Origin: Trifolium pratense
Taxonomy: Eukaryota; Streptophyta; Magnoliopsida; Fabales; Fabaceae
Length of the DNA: 64,000 nt
Assembly (NCBI RefSeq): GCF_020283565.1
Contig: NC_060059.1
Coordinates: forward strand, 36,138,338-36,202,337
Direction of reading: 5' to 3'
In this document: in pieces, positions 38,506-50,300 of the stretch
Numbering within the stretch: position 1 is the stretch's first letter
Layout of the letters: every line of letters begins with the position of its first letter
Translations under genes and position numbers: made by a program
The notes under the pieces: generated by a model
The model's input: the letters and a program-made list of their open reading frames with translations, nothing else
What the model was told of the DNA's origin: nothing
The model's database searches: none

Positions 38506-39600
38506 TTAGATAATGAAGTGGTGTAAGGAAAACCTACTAGCTAGCAATGTGGACCCTTTCATTTATAATAATAATTAATTGTTTGAAAATGAAGATAAGA
38601 TCAAATGTGCAAACAAAAATAAATTACTTTATTTTTAAAACTCATAACTGAAAATCAAAATTTTGGAAAATAAAATAAATATTTTTTTATTAACCTTCTG
38701 ATTTTTAGGGTCTGATAGATAATTCATAATTCGTTCGTGAGATAGATAAAATAAAATTTTGTTTGTACTGCTAAATTAAGAATATTCATTAGCAACCACA
38801 CTATACTTTAACTTTCTTACAGAAAGTATATGGACTATTTCCAATTACTTTTGAAGAACCCAATCACCACCTGCAGTTTGAAATTGTGTAAACTTTCTTG
38901 TTTTAATAATATTTTTCCTATAATGTATTTAAATTAAAGTTATGCACCATGCTTTTAACTTTTAAGTAAAAAACTATTTTCATAACATAATATTTAATTC
39001 ATCTTTAATTATAAGCAAAAATTCACTTTTCAGATTCATTAAATAATTGATGTATCTGATCTGCTTATAACTAGATTCATCAGTTATTAAAAAATCTAAA
39101 CAGTTAATTTTAGCTTATAATTAACGATGAAGGGAGTATTATTAATTATATTTTTTTGTCAAGTAATCTAGTGGCTATAATTTCATCTTTTTAAGTGAAT
39201 AACTGGGAGTATAGGGTTCGAACCCTGGTCCCTGTAATAATTTACAATATCCCTACCAATTGAGCTATGTTCACGAGGAAACATTATTATTTTATCAAAA
39301 ATAACATACACACGTATATTAAAAAAATAATTTCTGGTCTAAATAATTTTACAAAGTTTGTTGATTCAAACACACAATTGATAATAGTTGTATATGAACA
39401 AAATCTACTTGTCAATTTAAGTGATCCATATGAAATGGACTCGCATGAAATATCACATTCAATGATCAATGAATTCATATTATAATAATAAAAAAATCTA
39501 TATAATCAACAAACGTTGTCAAGTATTTTCTTCCCATTACTACTCTTACATATTTTCAACGAAAAGTTTCCAATCTTTCCAGGCTGGCTAGCTTCCCATC
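38506..39600 (+). promoter_or_regulatory. Split proximal promoter of TauE copy 1
   Basis: Bases 38506-38565 and 39515-39600 together correspond to the roughly 150 bp just upstream of the ATG in copies 2 and 3 (shared words aaaacctactagct, ggaccc, cttccatt, tttccaggctgg). About 950 bp lies between these halves in copy 1. This inserted DNA includes a MITE-like hairpin near 39000-39140, a minus-strand SINE (39148-39278) and a repeat shared with 32.4 kb. The TATA-like word present in copies 2 and 3 is not preserved at its usual distance. Confidence 0.65.
39148..39278 (-). mobile_element. tRNA-derived SINE, minus strand
   Basis: On the minus strand the head reads tagctcaattggtaggg (A box), then gggttcgaaccc (B box), then a body with cacttaaaaagatg and gccactag, and a tail near cttgacaaaaaaa. 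The same family occurs at 46320-46453 and 53305-53410. It lacks tRNA cloverleaf pairing. Confidence 0.7.
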
Positions 39601-42600
39601 ATGAAAAATGTGGTTTTGTTTTCATTCATTCTTTTATTTGTTCTTCTCATCTTTTGTGCTAATAGAACATACAAAAATGAAGAATCATCATCATCATGGT
39701 TAATGAATGAAGCACAATCTTTTTATCATCATGTCAAAGTTAATAGTCATTCAGGTTATGAACATATTTGGCCAGTAAGTTTTTTGCATCCATAACTTTG
39801 TTATTTGTATTAAATATTAATTCTTCTAAGTTTGTATTTCATATATAAATGTGTGATTATGTATGAACATAGAATTTTTATTGTTGAATTATTAATAGGA
39901 TATGGAACTTGGATGGGAAATTATTGTTGGTACCTTGATTGGAATATTTGGAGCTTCATTTGGAAGTGTTGGTGGAGTTGGTGGTGGTGGCATTTTTGTG
40001 CCAATGTTAATCTTGATTATTGGATTTGATGCAAAATCAGCCACTGCTATTTCAAAATGTAAGAATCTATCATTAGATTTCTTTAGAAAGTTATGTGTTT
40101 CGAATGGATCGTTGAAATTGGTTTTGCGAATAAATAAATCATCAGTTTAGTATGTTACTTTTTTTTCCACCTTATTAGGACTTGAATCATGAATCTCCAA
40201 CTTCTTAACCTTTAATTCAATCAGCTTAACGAATTGAACTACATATTCTACACTATTAATATGTTACGGACTAAATTGACGAAATTTCATATAATTTTTC
40301 TATATTTTAGAGACTAAATTATAGATACAGTAATACTTTAGGGACTAAATTAAATGTTTAACTTTTTTGTGAATTACATGATTTATTTGGATTTTTGATC
40401 ATTTGTGTATTTTTTAGGTATGGTTACTGGTGCTGCAATATCAACGGTATTCTTCAATTTGAAGCTAAGGCATCCAACACTTGATATACCAATGATTGAC
40501 TATAATTTAGTGCTTCTTAATCAACCAGTAATCATTCTTGGTATTAGCATAGGGGTTCTTTTAAGTGTAGTTTTTGCTGATTGGATGATCACTGTTCTAT
40601 TAATTATTATCTTCATAGGTAATTTATTGGGTTATTTACATTTCAGGTTTACGTAAAAAATTTCACTTAGTAACATAGTTGATTTGTTATATATTATTGT
40701 TATTTGCAGTGACATCAGTGAAGGCTTTCTTAAAGGGTCTTGACACATGGAATAAGGAAACCATAGTGTTAAAGGTAAATAAATACTATAAATTTCAATA
40801 GTTTAGATGATTTTCATTTGCAATGTGGAAAAGATTATGTTATTTTCTAGTTTGCAATGAAAACGCGGATATCTTACTCAAAATCTCATGTATACCATCC
40901 AAATCTTTCATCATTAGATTAAATTTAGTGACTTAAAACTTATTCTTGAATTAGATGTATCGTGAAAAAAATTATTTATCTTTAAACATAAGAATTGATT
41001 TCTAATCCTTGAATTTCTTTTTCAATGATTTGGATTGACAGGAGGCTGTCAAGCATTTGGAGTCTACTGGTGAGAGTATATTTAGATTGGTTTTAAATGA
41101 AACCACTCAATATGGTCGTCACAAGAAACAAAATGAATAGATATCTATAAATTAATTATTAATTATTTATAAGAAAATTTGTGTTTTTCTTTCAGCCACT
41201 AGCAGTGAAGAAGTTGAATACAAGTGGCTTCCTAGTTGTCCTGATGATGAGACTCGAAAAGAAATGACACAAGTAGGCTTATTTTAATACGAGTATTATT
41301 TTATCTTAATGTAATCTAACCACTTCTTAGACGTTGAGAAATACTTGTTTAGTCATAAGTATAAATAATTAGTGTTAGGCACACTTGCATAAAGGAGAAA
41401 AAAATTAAAGAGAAAGAATTAAAATGATATTGATTGATGTGACTTGATTTCTTTTATTCTTTTAGATTTATGTATGTGTGCCCAAATAAAATTCATTTGG
41501 GCTTGTGTCCATAGAAAAATGTGTCCTTAGACGTAATACTTAAATGCAATTATGTACGTAGGTAACCCAGGGGACAATTCTTAGCAATATTCGTTGGAAG
41601 GAATTTGGATTTCTTTGTTTTGTTTGGTTTGCAGTCCTTTTCTTACAGATTGCCAAGGTAAATTTCGGATAAGTTTTTCTGCAGTCGGATATTTTAAATC
41701 CACACTGTCAGTACATTAGTAACAGTTGGATTCAGACTGAACAATTCATATTTTAAGCTCAATATTTTGAATTTAAAATTAAAAAATTGAAAATGTGCAC
41801 TTTTGTGAAGTGTCTTATTTGAATCCAACGGTCACAATGCACCGACACGGATGAACGCAGTGGTATCCAAACTGCATGAATTTATTTTCAAAAATTTCTT
41901 TCTCTACTATTAAAGGATAAGGTTTTAAATTATGGTCGCATCACAATATTTGATAATGCGAAAAATCGTGGTCAAATGTGTGCAGCCAATGCGACCTCAA
42001 TTGTTGTCGTAAAGATATAAAAAAAAACTATGATAGTCTCTCAAATTGTGGTCGCGCGGACCTTTTATTAAACCTTGATTTCTTGGTACATTTATATGAA
42101 ATCATTAGGAGTATTAAAAGGAATCATTTATTTTTCAACAGAATTATACATCTACATGTTCAATCACATACTGGATACTTACTTTGCTACAGGTAATTAA
42201 TTTTGTACACTTTCTTTTACTTTGTGTCAAACAATGTGACTTAATTTGATCCATACTATGGAAAATTGACAATTACTTACAATCTTAGGAATTAAATTTG
42301 TGTTTTATAGATACCAGTGACCGTAGGGGTTTCCATGTACCAAGCAATAGGCCTATATCAAGGGAAGAAAATTACAGTTTCAAAACAAGATCATGGCACA
42401 CATTGGCCATTGCACCTTCTAATTTTATCCCTTTCATGTGCCTTGCTAGCTGGAATTTTGGGTGGACTTCTTGGTGTAGGTAGTGGATTTGTCATGGGTC
42501 CTTTGTTTATTGAACTTGGAATTGCTCCTCAGGTATGTTTAGGATCACTGACACTTCTGATTGAAGGTGTATTTGGTGTCTAAACACGGCACCAAGACAT

Positions 42601-43461
42601 TTCATTACATTCAATTATTCTATTTTATCAAATTATTATCAGTCTCGTGCCAATTACTTAATTTAAATATTGTAACCTTGCAGGTAGCAAGTGCCACAGC
42701 CACATTAGGAATGACATTTACAGCATCAATATCAGTTGCACAATATTTCCTCTTGAATCGTTTTCCTGTTCCTTATGGTAAAATTAACTTCATTTTTCAC
42801 TTTTTTTTTATAATAAATATATGGTCATAAAATTCAAATGTATATTTTTAAAGTAATACTAATACATATCTTTAATCTTGATTTGCAGCTCTCTACCTTA
42901 CTCTGGTGGCTACAATTGCTGCATACATAGGACAGAAAATCATTGATAAGCTTGTCAATATCTTTCAAAGAGCTTCTTTGATTATCTTTGTCTTATCCTT
43001 CACAATTCTTATTAGTGCAATTGCACTAGGTGAGTACTTCTTATATATAATATGTTCTTGTAATTAGTTGCTACTTTCCATGTTTGCTTTGTTTATGTAG
43101 AGAGAATGCTATATATGTCAAATATTTTAAATTGTAGTCACAGTCGCAACTGCATGTCATATTAAGCAATTCATTGATGTGGCCGCAATTGTAGCCGCAA
43201 AGATTTTCAAAACCTTTAAATTTATAGTAACAATTATGCGTGGACATAAGTAGTCAATACAGTCGCAATGTGGTTGCAGTTGATGCGACTAAAATTGTAG
43301 TTGGAATGTGATTGCATAGACCTCTAAAATTGTATGATTTATTTTTTTGACTAAAGTTTTCATATTTGCATGATTTGTGTATAGGTGGTGTAGGAATATC
43401 ACGTATGATTGAGAAGATTCAGAAGAATGAATACATGGGATTTGAGGACCTTTGCTACTAA
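39601..43461 (+). CDS. TauE/SafE family membrane protein, copy 1
   Basis: Predicted multi-pass membrane transporter of the TauE/SafE (sulfite exporter-like) family; the plant substrate is not known to me. Twelve exons: 39601-39774, 39899-40058, 40418-40618, 40710-40774, 41042-41069, 41196-41272, 41562-41657, 42142-42192, 42311-42532, 42684-42777, 42889-43029, 43385-43461. All junctions are GT-AG; the joined frame is 461 codons plus TAA. Residues 1-20 form a signal-like helix ([13 protein letters not shown] start), followed by a Ser/His-rich loop. The N-half glycine motif [10 protein letters not shown] lies at 80-89. A hydrophilic loop at about 185-235 separates the halves. The C-half motif [10 protein letters not shown] is at 335-344; Ser342 replaces a Gly found in copies 2 and 3. 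The C-terminus is short (GFEDLCY). All exons open, so probably functional, but its promoter is doubly interrupted. Confidence 0.93.
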
Positions 43462-44168
43462 TGTATAGAACATAGAGCTGTTCATCTATTTATCTAAGTT
43501 TTGGCGTTATTGTTTGCCTTGGCCACACTTGGAGAGCTTTGTTTATATTTGTTTTTTCAAATTTAATTATTTACAATAGTTTGGGAATTTTTTTATTACT
43601 AAAAGCTATAAATGATTAGATGTATATTTTTATTTCTTGTAAGTTGTCTATTGATCAAATTTTACTATTTAAGTTGAATAAAATAAGTGAAGAAATTGTT
43701 CAAATTTCAGCTCAATAGATAAAAATATCAAAGTTGTTAGTTTAAATTTGAACCGGACTCTTTCACTTATATATGAATTATCAATAGTTACCGTTATTTT
43801 GCATGTATAAACTAAAAAGAAGGAAAACAAAAACTAATGGAGAATCACATATTTAAACTTTGAGTGAACTCTTTATATCATCATTCATAGAAATTAAAAT
43901 TTAGAAAAATTGAAAATCATTTGATATGTTATTGAGACACATCAAGATTAACGGTTTATTACATAACGTAAATCTTGATAAGTCTCAATAACATATATCA
44001 AATAATTTAAAAAACTTTATGGATGATCTATACGATATAAACTTTCAATCCAACAGTGAATTTCGTAAAATTCATATTCGGTAGATCACTTATCCACGAT
44101 GGACCAATTGTGAAGGTGGTGCACCATAGCATTAGCCATCATATATAATATAACCATGTGTTACACGA

Positions 44169-44172
<4 letters not shown>
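43462..44172. other. Spacer between TauE copies 1 and 2
   Basis: Contains the 3' flank of copy 1, a degraded SINE-like box near 43715-43790 and a short inverted-repeat element (next entry). No gene. Confidence 0.55.
43895..44082. mobile_element. Small inverted-repeat element related to fold-back MITE
   Basis: Two arms around a centre near 43965 read catttgatatgttattgaga on the left and tctcaataacatatatcaaat on the right. The right side continues with gatataaactttcaatccaac, as in the 5845-6242 element. Its outer ends differ, so it may be a sister family or a decayed copy. Confidence 0.6.

Positions 44173-44234
<62 letters not shown>
44173..44234. repeat. (AT)n microsatellite upstream of TauE copy 2
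   Basis: About 62 bp of AT dinucleotides, 150 bp before the copy 2 start codon and at the position matching the Helitron insertion point of copy 1. Confidence 0.93.
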
Positions 44235-44237
<3 letters not shown>

Positions 44238-44280
44238 GGTATGAAGTGGTGTAAGCTATCAGTGTGGACCCTGTCATTTG

Positions 44281-44292
44281 TATATATGAAAG
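44281..44292 (+). promoter_or_regulatory. TATA-like box, TauE copy 2
   Basis: tatatatgaaag lies about 100 bp before the ATG and is shared with copy 3 at 54696-54707, in otherwise conserved flanking sequence. Conservation and position support a core promoter; no start site is known. Confidence 0.5.
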
Positions 44293-44383
44293 GTATTTTT
44301 CTTCCATTTCTGCTCTCACATTTTTCAACCAAAAGTTTACATCTATCTTTCCAGGCTGGTTAGCTTTTCATAATTGAAGGGTC

Positions 44384-47300
44384 ATGATGAGAAATGTGGT
44401 TTTGTTTTCATTCATTCTTTTGTTTGTTCTTCTCATTTTTTGTGCTAATAGAACATACAAAAATGAAGAATCATCATCATCATCATCATGGTTAATGAAT
44501 GAAGCACAATCTTTTTATCATCATGTCAAAGTCAATAGTCATTCAGGTTATGAACATATCTGGCCAGTAAGTTTTTTGCTTCATATGTATTAATATTAAT
44601 TCTTCTAAGTTTGTATTTCATATATAAATGTGTGATTATGTATGAACATAGAATTTTATTGTTCAATTATTAATTAATAGGATATGGAATTTGGATGGAA
44701 AATTATTGTTGGTACCTTGATTGGAATATTTGGAGCTTCATTTGGAAGTGTTGGTGGAGTTGGTGGTGGTGGCATTTTTGTTCCAATGTTAATCTTGATT
44801 ATTGGATTTGATGCAAAATCAGCTGCTGCTATTTCAAAATGTAAGAACCTATCACTAGATCTCTACAAAGCATTTCTAGATAGGGATTGAGCGCAATTAA
44901 TGTCTCTGATTTCATGCGGTTAGCAAGATCACAGTCGTCCGATTAAATTTAGATGGTGTAGATTTTAAAGTTAAAAATATTTATATTTCAAAAAATTAAA
45001 AACCGCATGAAGAGCTGAGCCATCTAATTTTGATCCATTTATTTATATATGAAATATAAACTTAGAAGAAATAAAAATCAGATGACTGCACCCACACTGA
45101 CTGTCCTGGATCCATTTCCTTTAGAAAGTTCTGTTTTCTGAATGGATCTTTGAAATTGGTTTTGTGAATAAATAAATACATCATCTGTTTAGTCAATAAA
45201 GTATGTTGTAAAAAAAGTTTAACTTTCAATTTAATTAGTAAAAAAATATAAAATTAGTAAAGTATATAAATATAATTAATAAGTAGTTTTCAATTTAATC
45301 TCCATCGTTAATATATTAGAAACTAAATTGACAAATTTTCATATACTTTAATAACTAGGATCGTATCTAAAATAGAGTAAAGAGGATGACCATCCTAAAC
45401 CTCTCATCAAAATTAGGTCCTAAAATAATTTTTTTTAAAGGTATATTATATATAAAATAAATAAATAAAAGGTTTTGTTATAATATCCATTCATTTGTAC
45501 AATGATACACCTTTATTTTTATTTGGTCTTAAAAGTAAAAACCCTCCCTTTCCAATTGTGATATTTTAATTGCTCTTAAAAGTAAATTTGCTTCCAAGTT
45601 CCAACCACTCATTTCAGTACGGTGCAGATAAAGTAGAAAAGCTTGACCATGGAAGTGGCTTTTTGGCATTTTAATCACCAATTTATTTTATTTTTTTAAC
45701 AAAAACATTCAATACATATGAGATTTTGTTTTTTTTTTTTTTTTTTTTGTTTTACTCATACATATGATTCTCATGAAGAGAATGAAGACAAAAGAGGTAG
45801 GAGACAGTTGAATATAGTGCCAAGCGATTTTGGTTAGAAGAATCCAAACGCAAACATGGTGCTGCGGTGAGAAGTGGAAAAATGAATTTAATTAGGAGAA
45901 TTTTTAATTGTAGAATTAAATTTCAGTTACAATCATCTCATTGGTCTTCACAGCGGAAAATCTTAAATAATGCACTCATATACTATTACTATAACTATAG
46001 TTAAGGATACTAATAAAAAAAGTTTTATTGTTAATTTTTTTTAGCATGTTTAACCAGTGTGGCAGAGTGACACTATTAGTATTGTATAGCCCATTTTAAA
46101 ATAAATATAACAACATTTGGTCTCCAATTAAATAAGTGCATCCTTCTCAAAAGTGATTGGGCGTTTGTTATAGCAAAACCAATAAATAAATATCAAAATT
46201 CTTAGGTGTTGAAAATAATATGCATAAATATCTTTTGAAGATTTTAAATTTAAATATATTTTAGATTTATATTTTCAATAATATATCGTTAGAAATTATT
46301 GTTTATATTTACAATAATATGTCCCTTGAACTTAGCTCAGTTGGTAGGGACATGACACTATATGTGCAGGAGTCCGGGTTCGAACCTGAGACACTCAACT
46401 TATTCATCTTTAAGGTGAATTTTCTAGCTACTAGGCTACTTGACAAAAAAAAATATCATAAGAAGTTTCAATATAAATTAACGTACATTGAAGTTACAAT
46501 GAAAGAATTGGAAGGCATAATGTTGTGTTTGAGAAATATAAAAATGAAGGCTTCACATCTAGCATGATTGCATGAATATTATAGAAAGTCTTGCATTTGA
46601 TATATGAGTAGAGTCGTCGACATTTCCAACAAAGCGTTTCAACTTTGCCCTCAAGTACCTTTTTAAAGACCTGCATGCTTTTTGTTGGGAAAGTACACTG
46701 TGGACCTGTGTGAGTTTCTTCTGATCCACACAAGGTTCTATGAAGTAACTTTTTAACTTTTCAATGTGTTTGTTCTTAAGAAAGTGGTTAATTCATCTTG
46801 AAAATTAGTTTGTTTAGATGTTGTTAGAGTTAGTTACAACCAACTTGTTAGTTAAAAGTTTGTTAGTAACTAACTAGGTAGTTAGGGAATTTGTTTAGGC
46901 CTAAGGGATGAGCTTGTTTGTTACACAAGCCACCCTATATAAGTGCAACTAGTGCATTCTTTTGTAATCAATCTTTTGTGGCCCATTAAGGAAGAATAAA
47001 ATTCTCTATTTCCCTAAGTTTTCAAGTTCAGTTGTTAATCAATTTCATCAAGAAACTAGTTCATCTTGCATATTGCAGTTTTTGCAAAACTGCTAGTTTG
47101 CTCAAGCTCAAGCCTGCGTGCCTGCTGAGCTTGCCTGCAACCCTGCGCGCGCCTGTGCCTGCATAACCAGCTGCTGAGCCTGCCAAGCCTGCAGCTGTGC
47201 TTGTGAACCAAGCCAATTCTTGCTTTTGCTGCGCCAACATTTGTAATTTAGTAAATTTGGCATGTTTGTTGACTTATTTATTTCTTTTTTTAATTTGTGT

Positions 47301-50300
47301 GTAAAAACTTTAAACGATAATTATTTTGGAACAGAGGGTGTACATGATTTTTTTGAGATTTGACAATTTATGTGTATTTTTTAGGTATGATTACCGGTGC
47401 TGCAATATCAACTGTATTCTTCAATTTGAAGCTAAGGCATCCAACACTTGATATACCAATGATTGACTATGATTTAGTGCTTCTTAATCAACCTGTAATC
47501 ATTCTTGGTATTAGCATAGGGGTTCTTTTAAGTGTAGTTTTTGCCGATTGGATGATCACTGTTCTACTAATTATTATCTTCATAGGTAATTTACTGGATT
47601 ATTTATTTACATTTTCAGGTTCACTTAATAAGTTTCACTTAGTAAGTAGTAGTAACATAGTTGATTTGTTATATTCTTGTTATTTGCAGTGACATCAGTG
47701 AAGGCTTGCTTAAAGGGTCTTGAGACATGGAATAAGGAAACCATAGTGTTAGAGGTAAATAAATACTATAAATTTCAATTGTTTATGTAATATTTTTTAT
47801 AAGTATACTTGAATTTAATTTGTATACACTGACGGTTAGTATAAAATTATTTATGTTTTAGAAGGTTTTAAAAAAAATTGAAAATAAAGAAATTGTTATT
47901 AATCAAAGTGATACTAATGACTATGACTATTTTATGATTTGAACTCTATCCGTCGAAGTTAGTATAATGTTAGGTTTTTACTACTGAGCTAGTAGACATA
48001 TATAATTTAGAAAGTAACATAATAAAGTGGGAAAATTATGTTATTCGATTATGAGCCTGTTTGTTATAGATTTTTTTTTTAAAATAGATTCTTATAATGT
48101 TAAATAATTTTGTGTAAAAAAAAATTATAAAGAAACTTTTTATAAAAGCTTCGAACGAAAATTTAGTTTGAATAGTTATTCTTAAAATGTTATTTTAGGT
48201 ATTTGATCATTTTATTGAAAAAAAAAAATTGGATATCAAAATTTCGAAAAATCACTTAATTCTGAAGCTATTTCAAATAGATTTTCATAAAAATCATTTT
48301 TGAAATACAACTTTTTGAAAAAATTGTGATTTTGACTATGTTTTGATCTTCAATGATGCGTGTTTATGTTATAATATGATGTCAAAATTAGTGTTTCAAT
48401 TTAGAAAAAACAAATATAAAAAAACTTGTGATATTTTGAAAAATAGTTTTAGAAAATTTATTTTCAAAAAAGAAAAAATCCATTTTTTAGATATCTATCC
48501 ATTTTCATAAAAGTTTTACTGTACGCATAAAATTTATTTGCTAATTACATTTCAAATCCTTGATTTTTCTTTATCAATCATTTGGAATAACAGGAGGCTG
48601 TCAAGCATTTGGAGTCTACTGGTGAGTGTATATATTTTTATATTGGTTTTCAATGAAACCACTCAATATTAATTTTTATATATTTTTATATGGTCGTCTG
48701 GATATCTATAAATTAATTTTTTTTTACAAGATATCTATAAATTAATTATTTATAAAAAAAATTGTGTTTTTCTTTCAGCTAGTAGCAGTCAAGAAGTTGA
48801 ATACAAACGACTTCCTAGTTGTCCAGATGATGAGACTCGAAAGGAAATGACACAAGTAACCATATTTTAATATTGTTTTATCTTAATGTAATCTAATTAA
48901 CCACTAATTAGATATATAATAGTAAAAGTAAATGCAACTATTTTCCAAAACAATTAAAAAAAGTACTACTTATATGTAACTATGCATATGCAGGTAACCC
49001 ATGGGACAATTCTCAGCAATATTCGTTGGAAGGAATTTGGATTTCTTTGTTTTGTTTGGTTTGCAGTCCTTTTCTTACAGATTGCTAAGGTAAATTTTGG
49101 ATCAAGATTTTTTGTTGGAGAATATCTTTAATTCACGTGGTCGGCACACCAGTGGCAATTGGATAAGACTGAGTATGTTTAATCTGCTAAAAAACAAAGA
49201 ATTGGACTGAACAACTTTTGTTGTATCCCGTTTGATTTAGAAATTGGTTATGAGGCTAGACAAAATAGATAGTAATAGACCTGACAAAAACAAGAATTTT
49301 TGTTTCTCACTGAACCAAATGACAACTTTTTGTCTATAGGACAACTATAAAAAATACAAAAATATTCATTTTATTTTCAAATATAAAAAATATTATGTCT
49401 CTATCTCTCTCCAATACAATTTTGTCTTTTTGTCTTGTACTACTTGTTTTGTCCGTCCAGTGTTTACTTTTTTGCAAATCAGATACACCCTAAATGGTCT
49501 ATATTTTAAGTTCGATATTTTAGATTTTAAAAAATAAATAAAAATTACTGTAGCATTTATTTTACAGCCCGATTTGAATCCAACGGTCACACCAATGCAT
49601 TGACCGGATGAACGCAGTGATATCCAAACTGCGGGTGGGATAGGTACTTCAACTAATTAAGTTGATTGAACAAATTAAGAATTAAGAGTTGGAGATTCAA
49701 GATTTAAATCCTAGCAAGAGAAAAACTAACGTATAACAATTAATGCATTCTTAGATCGTGGTTGTACAAACTTTTCATTAATGCATTCTCTCCTTTCTTT
49801 TCCTGGTACATTTATATGATATATAATTATTAAAAGGATTCATTTCTCAACAGAATTGTACAACTACATGTTCAATCACATACTGGATACTTACTTTGTT
49901 ACAGGTAATTTTATACACTTTCTCTTTGTGTCAAACAAGTTGACTTAATTTGATTCATACTATGGAAAACTAACTATTACTTACACTCTTGGGAATTAAA
50001 TTTGTGTTTTATAGATACCAGTGACCGTAGGGGTTTCAATGTACCAAGCAATAGGCCTATATCAAGGGAAGAAGATTACTGTTTCAAAACAAGATCATGG
50101 CACACATTGGCCATTGCACCTTCTAATTCTATCACTTTCCTGTTCCTTGCTAGCTGGAATTTTGGGTGGACTTCTTGGTGTTGGTGGTGGATTTGTCATG
50201 GGTCCTTTGTTTATCGAACTCGGAATTGCTCCTCAGGTATTTTCAAGTAGCACTAACATTTTTAATTGAAGCTGTATATGTGTTCGACCACGACACCAAC

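Noticed and set aside
46327..46392. A tRNA gene with A and B boxes
   Set aside because: No acceptor-stem pairing or anticodon arm, followed by a SINE body and poly(A); same family found twice more.
50002..50250. Frames starting [12 protein letters not shown] at 42298, 50002 and 63753
   Set aside because: They overlap exon 9 of the TauE genes in the wrong frame and start inside the intron; the true frame gives the conserved GGLLGVG motif.
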